This document shows, piece by piece, positions 48,669-59,156 of a DNA stretch of 64,000 nucleotides. The notes under the pieces were generated by a model, which did not search any database, had not been told where the DNA came from, and saw only the letters and a program-made list of their open reading frames with translations. Origin of the DNA: Merdimonas faecis (lineage in GTDB: Bacteria; Bacillota; Clostridia; Lachnospirales; Lachnospiraceae); the NCBI RefSeq assembly GCF_001754075.1, contig NZ_MIEH01000007.1, positions 62,001-126,000 of the forward strand. Reading direction: 5' to 3'. How positions within the stretch are numbered: the stretch's first letter is position 1; each line of letters begins with the position of its first letter. Position numbers and translations under genes: made by a program.

Positions 48669-49262
48669 TTATTTAGAATACAGCTCGACAATCAGCATCT
48701 CGTCTACCGGAACATCGATCTGCTCGCGTCTTGGAAGTTCCTTTACAGTTCCCTTCAGAGCCTCCAGATCAGACTCCAGCCACTCCGGAACAAGGCGTCC
48801 TGCTGTAATCTCAGTGATTCCTTTGTATCTCGGTGAGCTTTTGTGTTTTTCTTTGATTTCGATCACATCTCCTGCACTTACCAGGTAAGAAGGAATGTTG
48901 ATCTGCTTTCCATTTACAAGCACATGCTTATGATCCACGATCTGTCTTGCTTCACGTCTGGTTCTTGCAAGTCCGAGACGGAATACAACGTTGTCCAGTC
49001 TGGACTCCAGCATTCTCATCAGGTTTTCACCTGTCATTCCGTTCATTCGCTGTGCTTTCTCAAAGTAGTTTCTAAATGGCTTCTCTAATACGCCATAGAT
49101 GAATTTTGCTTTCTGTTTTTCACGCAGCTGAAGTCCGTACTCGCTTACTTTTCTGCTGGATCTTTTCAGCTGTCTGTTTGACTTTTTATCAATTCCCAAG
49201 TATACAGGATCCATTCCGAGGGATCTGCATCTTTTCAGAACCGGAACTCTATTTACTGCCAT
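48669..49262 (-). CDS. rpsD: 30S ribosomal protein S4
   Basis: 197 residues with the S4 RNA-binding domain ([20 protein letters not shown]). The N-terminal zinc cysteines of some S4 proteins are absent (C-minus form). Initiates 30S assembly and often autoregulates its operon. Confidence 0.97.
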   Translation of the reverse strand: MAVNRVPVLKRCRSLGMDPVYLGIDKKSNRQLKRSSRKVSEYGLQLREKQKAKFIYGVLEKPFRNYFEKAQRMNGMTGENLMRMLESRLDNVVFRLGLARTRREARQIVDHKHVLVNGKQINIPSYLVSAGDVIEIKEKHKSSPRYKGITEITAGRLVPEWLESDLEALKGTVKELPRREQIDVPVDEMLIVELYSK

Positions 49263-49422
49263 GCTCTATTTTCCTCCTAATTTTTATACATAACAACGTA
49301 GTAGTTCTTCTTACTAAATTCGCACTTCGCCTTACGGCTCCTGCTCATTAAGTTCCGAAGAACAAGGCTCCCACTAACCTCAAGCCGCGCCTGTCGGCTC
49401 GCTTTCGCTAAGTGCTCTGCCT
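49263..49422 (-). other. Hairpin-rich spacer between rpsK and rpsD
   Basis: No gene. Contains GTTC-CGAA-GAAC (49352-49363), AGCCG-N7-CGGCT (49383-49399) and a possible long-range GCACTT/AAGTGC pair (49322-49327 with 49410-49415). May be a leader for S4 autoregulation or a processing site. Confidence 0.45.
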
Positions 49423-49818
49423 TTAGACTCTTCTGCGTTTCGGCGGACGGCATCCGTTGTGCGGTACTGGAGTTACATCCTTGATGCTTGTCACGTCGAT
49501 TCCACATGCCTGAAGGGCACGGATTGCTGCCTCTCTTCCGGAACCTGGTCCCTTTACCATAACGTCAACGGACTTCAGTCCATGTACTAACGCTGCCTTT
49601 GCTGCAGTTTCTGCCGCCATCTGCGCTGCATAAGGGGTAGATTTCCTTGAACCTCTAAATCCCAGACCGCCTGCACTTGCCCATGAAAGAGCATTACCCT
49701 GTGCATCTGTTAATGTAACGATAGTGTTATTAAAAGATGACTGGATGTGTGCCTGTCCGTGTTCAACGTTTTTCTTGACACGTTTCTTTGTCACTTTCTT
49801 TGTAACTTTCTTTGCCAT
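49423..49818 (-). CDS. rpsK: 30S ribosomal protein S11
   Basis: 131 residues with the usual [19 protein letters not shown] and C-terminal [17 protein letters not shown]. Part of the 30S platform. The N-terminus is extended by a basic run ([15 protein letters not shown]). Confidence 0.98.
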   Translation of the reverse strand: MAKKVTKKVTKKRVKKNVEHGQAHIQSSFNNTIVTLTDAQGNALSWASAGGLGFRGSRKSTPYAAQMAAETAAKAALVHGLKSVDVMVKGPGSGREAAIRALQACGIDVTSIKDVTPVPHNGCRPPKRRRV

Positions 49819-49855
49819 AATAAAACTAACCTACTCTTTCCTTCTTATTTCTTAA

Positions 49856-50224
49856 TTATTTCTTCTTATTAGCTACTGTTCTCTTCGGACCTTTTCTGGT
49901 TCTTGCATTAGTCTTTGTCTTCTGACCACGAACCGGAAGTCCTTTTCTATGACGGATACCTCTGTAGCATCCGATTTCCTGTAATCTCTTGATGTTCAGT
50001 GCGATCTCTCTTCTCAGATCACCTTCTACCATCTGTGTCTCGTCGATCACTGCACTGATCTTCTTTACATCTTCGTCTGTCAGATCTCTGCAGCGGATAT
50101 CCGGATCTACTCCTGCATCAGCCAGAATACGGGTAGCGCTTGCTCTTCCGATTCCATAGATATAAGTAAGTCCGATTTCAACACGTTTGTCTCTTGGTAA
50201 ATCTACACCTGCAATACGAGCCAT
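49856..50224 (-). CDS. rpsM: 30S ribosomal protein S13
   Basis: 122 residues from the ATG ending at 50224 ([14 protein letters not shown]), preceded by [23 protein letters not shown] and [19 protein letters not shown] are standard. Head-of-30S protein contacting tRNA and the 50S bridge. Confidence 0.98.
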   Translation of the reverse strand: MARIAGVDLPRDKRVEIGLTYIYGIGRASATRILADAGVDPDIRCRDLTDEDVKKISAVIDETQMVEGDLRREIALNIKRLQEIGCYRGIRHRKGLPVRGQKTKTNARTRKGPKRTVANKKK

Positions 50225-50275
50225 GTGAATTTCCTCCAAATTTCTTTGTTTTTTTGTTTGATACTGTCTTTAATA

Positions 50276-50371
50276 GGGACTATTGAACAGTTGGCGAGGT
50301 ATTCTCGAGCCTACTGTGAAAAGTCGTTCCCGTTCACTTAGCGAGGTCTTTTCGAGCTTAGTGTAGGGAAC
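50276..50371 (-). other. Tandem covarying hairpins in the rpmJ-rpsM spacer
   Basis: Two 29-nt units (50288-50316 and 50335-50363, plus orientation) have stems CAGTTGGC/GCCTACTG and CACTTAGC/GCTTAGTG, each with the same T-T mismatch, and loops GAGGTATTCTCGA and GAGGTCTTTTCGA. Flanking GTTCCC (50326-50331) can pair with GGGAAC (50366-50371) or with GGGAC (50276-50280). The rest of the 311-base spacer (50225-50535) holds a CACC/GGTG hairpin and a TATAAT (minus, 50504-50499) with no good -35; no gene seen. Confidence 0.65.
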
Positions 50372-50535
50372 TTCCGTTTTAGTCCAGGTGTGTCGGTATC
50401 CACACCCTTTCCGGCCACCGGAGCCTTCCGGTAAATGACGGGCCGGCATTAGAAGCAATATACGAAGGAAATACACCGGCTACAGGTGCTCCTTGTATAT
50501 TATAAATAGTCCACACACCGCCTGGCGTGTCAGAA

Positions 50536-50649
50536 CTAACCCTGTCTCTGTTTATGCTTCGGGTTTTCGCAGATAATGCGAACGCTTCCTTTTCTTTTAA
50601 TAACTTTACACTTTTCGCAAATTGGTTTTACTGATGATCTAACCTTCAT
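50536..50649 (-). CDS. rpmJ: 50S ribosomal protein L36
   Basis: 37 residues, too short for most gene finders: [20 protein letters not shown] and on to KHKQRQG. The zinc ligands Cys-x2-Cys...Cys-x4-His are intact, so this is the zinc-type L36. Preceded by AGGATCC-type purine-rich GGAGGAT. Confidence 0.97.
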   Translation of the reverse strand: MKVRSSVKPICEKCKVIKRKGSVRIICENPKHKQRQG

Positions 50650-50760
50650 GGGGGATCCTCCTTTCATCCATTGCTGATTTAAAGCTGCTGCGCCTTTCCC
50701 CCGATAATATAATCAGCCGCCGGGGCATGGGTATATAAACACCCGGAAACGCGCCTATAT

Positions 50761-50790
50761 ATTATAGCACCGGCTTTTTCTCAAAGTCAA
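50761..50790 (-). promoter_or_regulatory. Strong internal promoter for the alpha operon (rpmJ-rplQ)
   Basis: Minus strand TTGACT (50790-50785), 18-bp spacer ending in TGC, TATAAT (50766-50761). It lies just after infA and leaves a leader of about 100 nt with GGGTG/TACCC and CCCCG/CGGGG pairings before rpmJ. Confidence 0.8.
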
Positions 50791-50797
50791 TAGTTTT

Positions 50798-51016
50798 TTA
50801 TTTATCTCTCCAGATAATTCTTCCTTTTGAGAGATCATACGGAGATAATTCCAAAGTCACCTTATCTCCCGGCAAAATTTTGATAAAATTCATTCTCAGC
50901 TTTCCGCTGATGTGTGCAAGCACCTGATGTCCATTTTCAAGTTCTACCTGAAACATTGCGTTTGGCAGTTTCTCCACAACAGTTCCTTCAATTTCAATTA
51001 CGTCAGCTTTTGACAT
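50798..51016 (-). CDS. infA: Translation initiation factor IF-1
   Basis: 72 residues, one S1-like OB fold: [39 protein letters not shown] and [10 protein letters not shown]. Binds the 30S A site during initiation. Follows the KOW protein by 16 bp. Confidence 0.98.
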   Translation of the reverse strand: MSKADVIEIEGTVVEKLPNAMFQVELENGHQVLAHISGKLRMNFIKILPGDKVTLELSPYDLSKGRIIWRDK

Positions 51017-51032
51017 TCTTATATTCCTCCCG

Positions 51033-51281
51033 TTATCCTTCTTTCTGATTCCATGTTTTCAGTATCTGTCTGATTTTTCCGTCGTCAGCGCCGGCTGTCT
51101 CATACTGCTTAAGAATGATCTGCACATGCTTTTTCTTTTTCTTTTTGGGTTTGTCAAGTGTCCTGATTTTTCCATCCACTAAATATACATATGCATCATC
51201 CGTGTCGGCAATCACATAAATCTTGCCAGTGTCATGTCCAGCCTTCGACTTTGCAAGCATCCCTGCTTCAAATTTATCCAT
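51033..51281 (-). CDS. KOW-domain RNA-binding protein (L14e-like)
   Basis: 82 residues with a KOW-type SH3 barrel ([20 protein letters not shown]) followed by a lysine run (KPKKKKKKH). A protein of this kind between map and infA is frequent in Clostridia; it resembles eukaryotic/archaeal L14e. Its ribosomal role has not been firmly shown. Confidence 0.82.
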   Translation of the reverse strand: MDKFEAGMLAKSKAGHDTGKIYVIADTDDAYVYLVDGKIRTLDKPKKKKKKHVQIILKQYETAGADDGKIRQILKTWNQKEG

Positions 51282-51319
51282 ATTCGTTCTCCTGCTTCAA
51301 TATAGAAGACACATCTCCT

Positions 51320-52087
51320 TTAGATTTCTGATGTATCTGTCAGACTAAGGAGCTTTGGTCCGTTTTCCGTGATCAGCACGGTATTTTCGTAATGGGCGGA
51401 CAGCGAATGGTCTCTGGTAACTACCGTCCAGTCATCATCCAGCCAGTCCACTTCCCATCCTCCGATATTGATCATCGGCTCGATCGCCAGGGTCATGCCT
51501 GCCTTTAACAAGACACCCTTTCTGTTCATTTCATAATTAGGAATCTCCGGAGCCTCATGAAGGGCTGTTCCGATCCCGTGCCCGCACAGATCCCGCACAA
51601 CTCCAAATCCGCGGCTTTCCGCATATCTGCCGATTGCTGCGGATATATCAAATAGATGGTTGCCCTCTCTGGCATATTTTATACCTTCAAAGAAACATTC
51701 TCTCGTTACTCTGATCAGCTCTTCTGCTTCCTTGCTGATCCTGCCGATACCGTGGGTACGCGCGGCATCGGAATGATAGCCTTTGTAGATTACTCCCGCA
51801 TCCAGGCTGACGATATCCCCCTCCCGGATAAACCGGTGGGGGCTTGGGATCCCATGGACCACTTCGTCATTGACTGACACACAGATTGATGCCGGATAAC
51901 CATTATAATCAAGGAAAGAAGGAATACAATCATAGCTTCTTATAATTTCTTCTCCCAGTTCATCAATCTCTTTCGTTGTCATGCCTGGATACAGTGCTTT
52001 TCCAAGCTCATTATGAACAATTTCAAGTATCCGCCCGGCCTCGGTCATCAATTCGATCTCTCTGGGCGATTTTACAGTTATAGGCAT
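51320..52087 (-). CDS. map: Methionine aminopeptidase, type I
   Basis: 255 residues. Removes N-terminal methionine from new proteins. The metal ligands occur in VSLDAGVIYKGYHSDAART, GHGIGTALHEAPEIPNY (split as GHGIGTALHE), LAIEPMI and HYENTVLI. Four bp after adk. Confidence 0.97.
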   Translation of the reverse strand: MPITVKSPREIELMTEAGRILEIVHNELGKALYPGMTTKEIDELGEEIIRSYDCIPSFLDYNGYPASICVSVNDEVVHGIPSPHRFIREGDIVSLDAGVIYKGYHSDAARTHGIGRISKEAEELIRVTRECFFEGIKYAREGNHLFDISAAIGRYAESRGFGVVRDLCGHGIGTALHEAPEIPNYEMNRKGVLLKAGMTLAIEPMINIGGWEVDWLDDDWTVVTRDHSLSAHYENTVLITENGPKLLSLTDTSEI

Positions 52088-52091
52088 GTTC

Positions 52092-52736
52092 TTACTCTCC
52101 TAAAATCTGAACGACTGCCTGGAATACTTCCTCAATATCAACGGTTCCGTCCACTCTCTTCAGGATCCCGGCATTCGTATAATAGTCGATCAGCGGCTGT
52201 GTCTGCTCATGGTAAACACCCAGACGCTTTTCTACCGTCTCCGGCTTGTCATCATCACGCAGGATCAATTCTCCTCCGCATACATCACAGATGCCTTCTT
52301 TTTTAGTGGGGGCATATTCCAGATGGTATGTAGCTCCGCATCCGACACAGGCGCGGCGTCCACTCATACGGCGGACTATATTTTCATCCGGCACGTCTAC
52401 ATCAATGGCATAATCCAGTTTCTGTCCCTGACTGGCAAGAGCTTTTGTAAGCGCCTCTGCCTGTGGGATTGTCCGCGGAAATCCGTCCAGAACGTATCCG
52501 TCCGCACAGTCTTCCTGGTTTACGCGGTCTACAACCAGATCCACAACCAGCTCGTCCGGAACTAACAGGCCCTGGTCCATGTAGGTTTTTGCCTTTTTCC
52601 CAAGCTCCGTGCCGTTCTTGATGTTCGCACGGAAAATATCACCTGTCGAGATGTGAGGAATATTGTACTTTGCTGCAATTTTCTTTGCCTGCGTTCCTTT
52701 ACCAGCTCCCGGAGCTCCTAACATAACAACCTTCAT
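52092..52736 (-). CDS. adk: Adenylate kinase (zinc-lid form)
   Basis: 214 residues. P-loop [33 protein letters not shown]. The lid carries Cys-x2-Cys...Cys-x2-Cys (CVGCGA and CDVCGG), so it binds zinc. Balances AMP, ADP and ATP. Confidence 0.98.
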   Translation of the reverse strand: MKVVMLGAPGAGKGTQAKKIAAKYNIPHISTGDIFRANIKNGTELGKKAKTYMDQGLLVPDELVVDLVVDRVNQEDCADGYVLDGFPRTIPQAEALTKALASQGQKLDYAIDVDVPDENIVRRMSGRRACVGCGATYHLEYAPTKKEGICDVCGGELILRDDDKPETVEKRLGVYHEQTQPLIDYYTNAGILKRVDGTVDIEEVFQAVVQILGE

Positions 52737-52795
52737 AACTATACCTCCTTTAATAGCATTTTAACCCGCGGAAAAAATTTCCGCGAGTTGAAAAT

Positions 52796-54112
52796 TTAAG
52801 TATTTAAAAATCCCTTGTAATTTCGTACAAGCATCTGTGATTCAATCTGCTTCATCGTTTCCAGCACCACGCTGACAATAATGATCAGTGAGGTACCTCC
52901 GAAGGAAACCTGTGCGCCCAGCCAGCCGTTAAATAAGATCGGCACAAGCTGAACAAGGATCAGACCGCAGGCGCCAACGAAAATAATGTAATTCAAAATC
53001 TTCGTCAGATATTCCACCGTTGGTTTTCCCGGCCGGATACCCGGTACAAATCCGCCATTCTTTTTCAGATTATTAGCAATCTCCATCGGATTAAATGTAA
53101 TTGATGTATAGAAATAAGCAAAAAACACAGTCAGGATAATATACACAACCAGTCCCCAGGAATACTGCAGCTGATCCGGGTCACACCAGTTGCTCTGATT
53201 TAATCCTCTTAAAATCTGGCTTCCAATCCCGTCTCCATTTCCTTTTCCCATAAAAGATGCAATGACTACCGGCGTCTGCATCAGAGATGAAGAAAAGATA
53301 ATCGGGATGACGCCCGCCGTATTGACCTTCAGCGGAAGGTTTGATGACTGTCCGCCGACAGATCTTCTTCCGACGATCTTCTGTGAATACTGGACCGCAA
53401 TCTTTCTGACGCCGCCCTGCAGGATCACGATAAATACCACCAGCGCAAGTATAATCATCAGAATGATCGCTGCCGCAAGGCTTGCGGATGCGATCGGCTT
53501 GTCTTTGACAAACTGTTCGTAAAGTCTGACTATATCACTTGGAATGCTGGAAATAATATTGATCACCAGCACGATGGAAATACCATTGCCAACGCCTTTT
53601 TCTGTGATCCGTTCGCCGATCCACATCAAAAACGCGGATCCGGCTGTCAGTGTCAGGATAACAATCGCAATATTTACAAAATTATATTCTACCAAAAGTC
53701 CCTGACGTCCAAATCCGATCGCCATAGCCGATGACTGGATCAGCGCAAGAAGAACCGTAACATAGCGGGTGATCGCCGCAATCTTCTTTCGCCCGTCTTC
53801 ACCGTCTTTGCGCATCTCTTCCAGCTTCGGGATTGCGATCGTCAGAAGCTGCATAATGATCGAAGACGTGATATACGGCGTGATACTTAAGGCAAATACC
53901 GACATCTGCTCAAAAGAACCTCCGGTGAAAGCGTTAAAAAAGTTAAACGCTTCCCCGGTATTCTGAGCAAAGAAATTCTGGATAAATTCTGCATTTACTC
54001 CAGGCGTCGGCAGCTGTGATCCAAGACGGATCACTACCAGCATCATCAATGTATATAAGATTTTCTTACGAATATCCTTGATCTGAAATGCCCTTCGGAA
54101 TGTATCTAACAT
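52796..54112 (-). CDS. secY: Preprotein translocase subunit SecY
   Basis: 438 residues, ten membrane helices, with LGSQLPTPGVN, ALSITPYITSSIIMQLL, QSSNLPLKVNTAGVIPIIF and GFVPGIRPGKPT. Forms the protein-conducting channel. Start overlaps the rplO stop (TAATG). Confidence 0.98.
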   Translation of the reverse strand: MLDTFRRAFQIKDIRKKILYTLMMLVVIRLGSQLPTPGVNAEFIQNFFAQNTGEAFNFFNAFTGGSFEQMSVFALSITPYITSSIIMQLLTIAIPKLEEMRKDGEDGRKKIAAITRYVTVLLALIQSSAMAIGFGRQGLLVEYNFVNIAIVILTLTAGSAFLMWIGERITEKGVGNGISIVLVINIISSIPSDIVRLYEQFVKDKPIASASLAAAIILMIILALVVFIVILQGGVRKIAVQYSQKIVGRRSVGGQSSNLPLKVNTAGVIPIIFSSSLMQTPVVIASFMGKGNGDGIGSQILRGLNQSNWCDPDQLQYSWGLVVYIILTVFFAYFYTSITFNPMEIANNLKKNGGFVPGIRPGKPTVEYLTKILNYIIFVGACGLILVQLVPILFNGWLGAQVSFGGTSLIIIVSVVLETMKQIESQMLVRNYKGFLNT

Positions 54113-54552
54113 TAGATCACCTCTGCTTTTCCACCTAACGCTTCAATCTTTTCTACAGCGCCTGCGCTGAACGCATTTGCCTGAACAGTCAGCTTCTTTG
54201 TAAGCTCACCATTTCCAAGGATCTTTACACCGTCTCTTGGATTCTTTACGATCCCCTGCTCGATCAGGGTCTCTACAGATACTACTGCATCGTTGTCAAA
54301 CACTTCCAGAGCGCTTACATTGATTCCAACGATTGTCTTGGAATTTCTGTTCGTAAATCCTCTCTTAGGAATACGTCTATATAATGGCATCTGGCCACCT
54401 TCGAACCCTGGTCTTGTACCTCCGGAACGAGCCTTCTGACCTTTGTGTCCTTTACCGGCAGTCTTGCCGTTTCCAGAACCATGTCCGCGTCCTCTTCTGA
54501 AATTATCACTGTGCTTTGACCCGTCAGCAGGTCTTAAATTTGATAAATCCAT
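54112..54552 (-). CDS. rplO: 50S ribosomal protein L15
   Basis: 146 residues. Glycine/arginine-rich N-terminus ([20 protein letters not shown]) and a folded C-terminal domain ending in [15 protein letters not shown]. Late-assembly 50S protein. Confidence 0.98.
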   Translation of the reverse strand: MDLSNLRPADGSKHSDNFRRGRGHGSGNGKTAGKGHKGQKARSGGTRPGFEGGQMPLYRRIPKRGFTNRNSKTIVGINVSALEVFDNDAVVSVETLIEQGIVKNPRDGVKILGNGELTKKLTVQANAFSAGAVEKIEALGGKAEVI

Positions 54553-54578
54553 GGTGACACCTCCTTCTTTCTAAATAT

Positions 54579-54758
54579 TTATACTTCTTCTACTTTTACC
54601 AGGTGTGCTACCTGTTTGATCATACCTCTTGTAGCCGCATTGTCCGGAAGTTCAACCGTTCTGCCTGTCTTTTTAAGGCCCAATGCTTCTACAGTCTTTT
54701 TGTGCTTCGGTACAGCACCGATCGTAGACTTTACTAATGTAACTTTCAAATTTGCCAT
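54579..54758 (-). CDS. rpmD: 50S ribosomal protein L30
   Basis: 59 residues, read directly from 54758 to the TAA at 54579: MANLKVTLVKSTIGAVPKHK, then a core with TVEALGLKKTGRTVELPDN. Between rpsE and rplO as expected. Confidence 0.97.
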   Translation of the reverse strand: MANLKVTLVKSTIGAVPKHKKTVEALGLKKTGRTVELPDNAATRGMIKQVAHLVKVEEV

Positions 54759-54773
54759 TCCTGGTCTCCCTCC

Positions 54774-55283
54774 TTAACCAACAATCTCTTCTATTGATTT
54801 CCCACGAAGTCTGGAAACCTCCTCCGGAGTCTTGATCTGGCGGAGTCCATCGATGGTAGCAAGAACTACGTTCTGCTTGTTGTTGGATCCGAGAGATTTT
54901 GTACGGATGTTTTTGATACCTGCCATCTCGATCACGGCACGCGCCGGACCTCCGGCGATCACACCAGTACCTTCCGGAGCTGTTTTGAGCAGTACAGAAG
55001 CTCCTCCGAACTTTCCGATAAAATCGTGTACGATACTTTCGTTTTCATTCAGTGCTACTGTGATCAGGTGCTTTGCAGCATCCTCTTTTCCTTTGCGGAT
55101 TGCTTCCGGAATTTCAGTAGCTTTTCCTAAACCTGCACCAACATGGCCATTTCCATCGCCGACAACTACTAAAGCTGTGAATCTCATGTTACGGCCACCC
55201 TTAACAACTTTGGTTACACGTTTAATTGACACTACTTTTTCATTTAATTCTAACTGACTAGCATCAATACGTTCCTGTTTCAT
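54774..55283 (-). CDS. rpsE: 30S ribosomal protein S5
   Basis: 169 residues. N-terminal double-stranded-RNA-binding domain ([20 protein letters not shown]) and C-terminal domain with [20 protein letters not shown]. Involved in decoding accuracy. Confidence 0.98.
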   Translation of the reverse strand: MKQERIDASQLELNEKVVSIKRVTKVVKGGRNMRFTALVVVGDGNGHVGAGLGKATEIPEAIRKGKEDAAKHLITVALNENESIVHDFIGKFGGASVLLKTAPEGTGVIAGGPARAVIEMAGIKNIRTKSLGSNNKQNVVLATIDGLRQIKTPEEVSRLRGKSIEEIVG

Positions 55284-55297
55284 GTGTGCTCCTCCTC

Positions 55298-55666
55298 CTA
55301 GAAATTCAACCCAGCTTCTCTAGCTGCGTCTGCTAATGCCTGAACTTTTCCCTGGTATATAAAGCCGCCTCTGTCAAAGACAACATCCTTAATACCTTTT
55401 TCCAGTGCCTTCTCGGCGATCACTTTTCCAAGGTATGCTGCCGCATCAACGTTGTTGGTTTTTTCCAGATTTGCCTTCACGTCTTTCTGAAGAGTGGAAG
55501 CAGATACGAGAGTATTACCAACTGTATCGTCAATAATCTGTGCATACATATGATTATTGCTTCTAAACACAGCCAGACGCGGGCATGCGGCTGTACCGCT
55601 CAAACGGTTGCGGATTTTTCTGTGCTTATTAACACGAACTACACTTCTTGATTTTTTGCTAACCAT
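55298..55666 (-). CDS. rplR: 50S ribosomal protein L18
   Basis: 122 residues from the ATG ending at 55666 ([11 protein letters not shown]), nine bases after GGAG. Core [18 protein letters not shown] and [20 protein letters not shown]. Binds 5S rRNA. Confidence 0.97.
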   Translation of the reverse strand: MVSKKSRSVVRVNKHRKIRNRLSGTAACPRLAVFRSNNHMYAQIIDDTVGNTLVSASTLQKDVKANLEKTNNVDAAAYLGKVIAEKALEKGIKDVVFDRGGFIYQGKVQALADAAREAGLNF

Positions 55667-55683
55667 TTTCACACTCTCCTTAC

Positions 55684-56226
55684 TTATTTTTTACCAGTCT
55701 TACCAACTTTACGTCTGATCACTTCATCAGCATACTTGATTCCCTTGCCCTTATATGGCTCAGGTCTTCTCTTGTCTCTGATTTCAGCTGCGTATTGGCC
55801 AACTTTTTCTTTATCGATTCCTTTAACGGTGATCTTGTTCTGACCTTCCACTACGGTCTCCACACCTTCCGGATCGATCATTTCAACTGGATGAGAGTAT
55901 CCAAGATTCAGAGTCAGTTTGTTTCCAGACTTTGCTGCTCTGTATCCGACACCGTTTACTTCCAGAACTTTCTGGTATCCTTCTGTAACACCAATAACCA
56001 TGTTATTGATCAGTGTTCTTGTAAGACCGTGCAGTGATTTCATTTTCTTGAGATCATTTGGTCTTGTAACTACGATTTCTTCGCCTTCCTTTTTGATTTC
56101 CATCTCGGTCGGCAGTTCTCTAACAAGTGTTCCCTTAGGACCTGTTACAGTCACTTTATTATTCTCTGCAATCTCAACAGTTACGCCTGCTGGAATCGCA
56201 ACCGGCAGTCTTCCTATACGTGACAT
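55684..56226 (-). CDS. rplF: 50S ribosomal protein L6
   Basis: 180 residues, two related domains; [19 protein letters not shown] at the start and [21 protein letters not shown] at the end. Near the factor-binding site of the 50S subunit. The 118-bp spacer after it (to 56345, upstream) holds CACTTG/CAAGTG and GAGCA/TGCTC hairpins. Confidence 0.98.
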   Translation of the reverse strand: MSRIGRLPVAIPAGVTVEIAENNKVTVTGPKGTLVRELPTEMEIKKEGEEIVVTRPNDLKKMKSLHGLTRTLINNMVIGVTEGYQKVLEVNGVGYRAAKSGNKLTLNLGYSHPVEMIDPEGVETVVEGQNKITVKGIDKEKVGQYAAEIRDKRRPEPYKGKGIKYADEVIRRKVGKTGKK

Positions 56227-56344
56227 ACCATATCCTCCTTAACTTAAATTCTCGGAGCAGATGCTTGCCTGCTCTGTTTTCAGTTGCTTTGAGCACTTAG
56301 TTTCCTTTTGCTCTTTTCACTTGGATTCATCAAGTGTTCAGTGG

Positions 56345-56746
56345 CTACCAAACGTAGCAGAGAACCTCTCCGCCTACGCCCATTTTTCTTGCTTCTCTAT
56401 CGGTGATCACACCTTTGTTGGTAGAGATGATAGCGGTTCCCAGTCCTCCGAATACTCTCGGCAGATCTTCACAGTTTGCATATACACGAAGACCCGGCTT
56501 AGAGATTCTCTTAAGGCCTGTGATAACTTTTTCATTCTTATCAGCACCGTATTTCAGGGTGATGTGAATCGTCTTAAATGCCCCATCATCAATGAGATCA
56601 TATTTCTCAATATATCCTTCGTCTACCAGGATGTCTGCGATAGCGAGCTTCATCTTGGATGACGGTACATCTACTGTATCATGTTTTGCAGTATTTGCAT
56701 TACGGATTCTTGTAAGCATATCTGCGATTGGATCACTCATAGTCAT
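56345..56746 (-). CDS. rpsH: 30S ribosomal protein S8
   Basis: 133 residues. [19 protein letters not shown] and a C-terminal [23 protein letters not shown] ending at 56746 is 8 nt from GGAGG. Binds the central domain of 16S rRNA; a known spc-operon autoregulator in E. coli. Confidence 0.98.
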   Translation of the reverse strand: MTMSDPIADMLTRIRNANTAKHDTVDVPSSKMKLAIADILVDEGYIEKYDLIDDGAFKTIHITLKYGADKNEKVITGLKRISKPGLRVYANCEDLPRVFGGLGTAIISTNKGVITDREARKMGVGGEVLCYVW

Positions 56747-56759
56747 GATTCTTTCCTCC

Positions 56760-56945
56760 TTACCAGCTTGCTTTCTTTACGCCCGGGATCTGTCCTTTGT
56801 ATGCCAGTTCACGGAAGCAAACACGGCAGATTCCATATTTTCTCAAATATGCGTGTGGACGTCCACAAATTCTGCAGCGGTTATATTCTCTGGTAGAGAA
56901 TTTCTGTTTGCGCTGCTGTTTTACTTTCATCGCTGTCTTAGCCAT
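56760..56945 (-). CDS. rpsZ: 30S ribosomal protein S14, zinc type
   Basis: 61 residues. The zinc ligands CRICGRP and CRVCFRE are intact, giving the short type-Z S14 of Gram-positive bacteria. Confidence 0.97.
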   Translation of the reverse strand: MAKTAMKVKQQRKQKFSTREYNRCRICGRPHAYLRKYGICRVCFRELAYKGQIPGVKKASW

Positions 56946-56956
56946 AATTTACCTCC

Positions 56957-57496
56957 TTATTTTGTAAACGGCATGTTGAACTGTGTAAGCAGTTCGCGAG
57001 CCTCTTCGTCTGTCTTTGCTGTTGTGACAAAGATCACATCCATACCTCTTACTTTGTCAACCTTATCGTACTCGATTTCCGGGAAGATCAGCTGTTCCTT
57101 GATACCAAGTGCATAGTTTCCTCTTCCGTCGAATGCGTTCGGGTTTACACCTCTGAAGTCACGTACACGAGGCAGAGCCAGGTTGATCAGACGATCCATG
57201 AACTCATACATTCTCTCTCCTCTTAACGTAACCTTACATCCGATCGCCATTCCTTCTCTGACTTTGAAGTTTGCGACAGATTTCTTAGCTCTGCAGATCA
57301 CAGCCTTCTGTCCGGAGATTTTCTCCAGGTCAGCGATAGCTGAATCCAGAACCTTTGCATTGTCTTTTGCTTCGCCAACACCCATGTTGATTACGATCTT
57401 GTCGAGTTTTGGCACTTCCATGATATTTTTATAACCGAACTTTTTCGTCAGTGCATCGACGATCTCGTTCTGGTACTGTTCTTTCAATCTACTCAA
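56957..57496 (-). CDS. rplE: 50S ribosomal protein L5
   Basis: 179 residues. I start it at TTG (57496) because GGAGG lies nine bases upstream and the product then begins with the usual SRLKEQY. The GTG at 57505 overlaps the ribosome site. [15 protein letters not shown] and [18 protein letters not shown] are typical. Binds 5S rRNA and P-site tRNA. Confidence 0.96.
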   Translation of the reverse strand: MSRLKEQYQNEIVDALTKKFGYKNIMEVPKLDKIVINMGVGEAKDNAKVLDSAIADLEKISGQKAVICRAKKSVANFKVREGMAIGCKVTLRGERMYEFMDRLINLALPRVRDFRGVNPNAFDGRGNYALGIKEQLIFPEIEYDKVDKVRGMDVIFVTTAKTDEEARELLTQFNMPFTK

Positions 57497-57519
57497 TGCG
57501 TACACCCTCCTTCCTGTGA

Positions 57520-57831
57520 TTAATCGATCACTTCGCCTGTTGATTTTGCGTAGCGTACTTTTTTATCTCCATCCATCTTGAATCCGACTCTGGTCGCTTT
57601 TCCTTTGTGAACATACATCACGTTGGAAATATCGATCGGGCCTTCCTGGTGGATGATACCGCCGTTCTGGTTGGAAACGCTCGGTTTTGTGTGTTTCGTC
57701 AGCATGTTGATGCCTTCTACCAGAACTGTTCCTTCCTTCTGGTTTACGGACAGAACCTTGCCCTCTTTGTCTTTATCTTTACCAGCGATCACTTTAACAG
57801 TGTCGCCCTTTTTGATCTTTAACATAGACAT
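57520..57831 (-). CDS. rplX: 50S ribosomal protein L24
   Basis: 103 residues with a KOW motif ([20 protein letters not shown]). Assembly initiator. Two in-frame ATGs (57831, 57825) each have a purine-rich ribosome site. Confidence 0.97.
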   Translation of the reverse strand: MSMLKIKKGDTVKVIAGKDKDKEGKVLSVNQKEGTVLVEGINMLTKHTKPSVSNQNGGIIHQEGPIDISNVMYVHKGKATRVGFKMDGDKKVRYAKSTGEVID

Positions 57832-57845
57832 CTCCTTGCACCTCC

Positions 57846-58214
57846 TTACAGTACTTCCGGAGCCAGAGACACAATTCTCATGAACTGTTTGTCACGGAGC
57901 TCTCTTGCTACAGGCCCGAAAATACGGGTTCCTCTTGGTGTCTTATCTTCTTTGATGATGACTGCCGCGTTCTCGTCAAAACGGATATAAGAACCATCTT
58001 TACGACGGGTGCTGTTTACCGTACGAACAACTACAGCTTTCACTACATCACCTTTTTTAACAACGCCGCCTGGTGTTGCATCTTTAACAGTCGCAACGAT
58101 GATATCACCGATACTTGCATATCTTCTTGTTGAACCGCCAAGCACACGGATACACAGTAACTCTTTCGCACCTGTGTTATCTGCTACTTTCAGTCTGCTT
58201 TCTTGCTGTATCAT
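57846..58214 (-). CDS. rplN: 50S ribosomal protein L14
   Basis: 122 residues: [20 protein letters not shown] and [15 protein letters not shown]. Binds 23S rRNA and contacts S12-side bridges. Confidence 0.98.
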   Translation of the reverse strand: MIQQESRLKVADNTGAKELLCIRVLGGSTRRYASIGDIIVATVKDATPGGVVKKGDVVKAVVVRTVNSTRRKDGSYIRFDENAAVIIKEDKTPRGTRIFGPVARELRDKQFMRIVSLAPEVL

Positions 58215-58233
58215 GCAGGTTTCCCTCCTTATA

Positions 58234-58488
58234 CTATTTCACTTTTTCCACAACTTCAACAAGACGCCATCTCTTATCCTTGGACAGTGGTCTTGTCTCC
58301 ATAACTCTTACTCTGTCGCCGATGTTACACTCGTTATTCTCATCATGCGCTTTCAGCTTATAAGTTCTCTTGACGATCTTCTTATACAGTGGATGTTTTA
58401 CATGATCTTCTACGGCAACAACTATGGTCTTATCCATTTTATTGCTGATAACTTTACCAACACGTGTTTTTCTAAGATTTCTTTCCAC
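58234..58488 (-). CDS. rpsQ: 30S ribosomal protein S17
   Basis: 84 residues, OB fold: [20 protein letters not shown] and [20 protein letters not shown]. Early 16S rRNA binder. Confidence 0.98.
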   Translation of the reverse strand: MERNLRKTRVGKVISNKMDKTIVVAVEDHVKHPLYKKIVKRTYKLKAHDENNECNIGDRVRVMETRPLSKDKRWRLVEVVEKVK

Positions 58489-58522
58489 AGTCTATACTCC
58501 TTTCATTGTATAGGATGTTCTG

Positions 58523-58726
58523 CTATTTTCCGCTCTTCTCAGTGATGATTGTCTGAATTCTGGCAATATTTCTTCTCACTTCTTTGATTCTGCTTGTGTT
58601 GTCTAACTGGTTGGTCGCGTTCTGGAATCTCAGGTTGAAAAGTTCCTTTTTAGCAGCTACTAATTCTTCGTTCAGCTCTGCAGCTGATTTTGTTTTTAAA
58701 TCTTCTACAAATGCATTAATTTTCAC
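58523..58726 (-). CDS. rpmC: 50S ribosomal protein L29
   Basis: 67 residues starting at GTG 58726, eight bases after GGCGG, giving the expected [13 protein letters not shown] start; a GTG at 58735 is less likely. It overlaps the end of rplP by 11 bases. [16 protein letters not shown] is the family signature. Confidence 0.95.
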   Translation of the reverse strand: MKINAFVEDLKTKSAAELNEELVAAKKELFNLRFQNATNQLDNTSRIKEVRRNIARIQTIITEKSGK

Positions 58727-59153
58727 TGTTATCACCGCCTTCTAAGTCTGCGCGAGAAACTATTTTACATTTACATGGCAGCTTGTGGGTTGCCAGACGA
58801 AGAGCTTCTCTTGCAACTTCTTCTGATACGCCCGCGATTTCGAACATTACACGGCCAGGCTTTACAACTGCTACCCAGTATTCCAGAGTTCCTTTACCGG
58901 AACCCATACGTGTCTCGGCTGGTTTCGTAGTTACAGGTTTATCCGGGAATATTTTGATCCATACTTTACCACCACGCTTGATATAACGAGTCATAGCAAC
59001 ACGGGCAGCCTCGATCTGGTTGGAACGGATCCAGCAGGGCTCCATTGCAACGATACCATATTCACCATTTGTTATCTTATTTCCGCGAAGTGCTTTTCCC
59101 TTCATGGTTCCGCGGAACTGTTTACGACGTTTTACTCTTTTTGGCATTAACAT
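58716..59153 (-). CDS. rplP: 50S ribosomal protein L16
   Basis: 145 residues: [19 protein letters not shown] and [19 protein letters not shown]. Helps position A-site tRNA. Confidence 0.98.
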   Translation of the reverse strand: MLMPKRVKRRKQFRGTMKGKALRGNKITNGEYGIVAMEPCWIRSNQIEAARVAMTRYIKRGGKVWIKIFPDKPVTTKPAETRMGSGKGTLEYWVAVVKPGRVMFEIAGVSEEVAREALRLATHKLPCKCKIVSRADLEGGDNSEN

Positions 59154-59156
59154 GAT

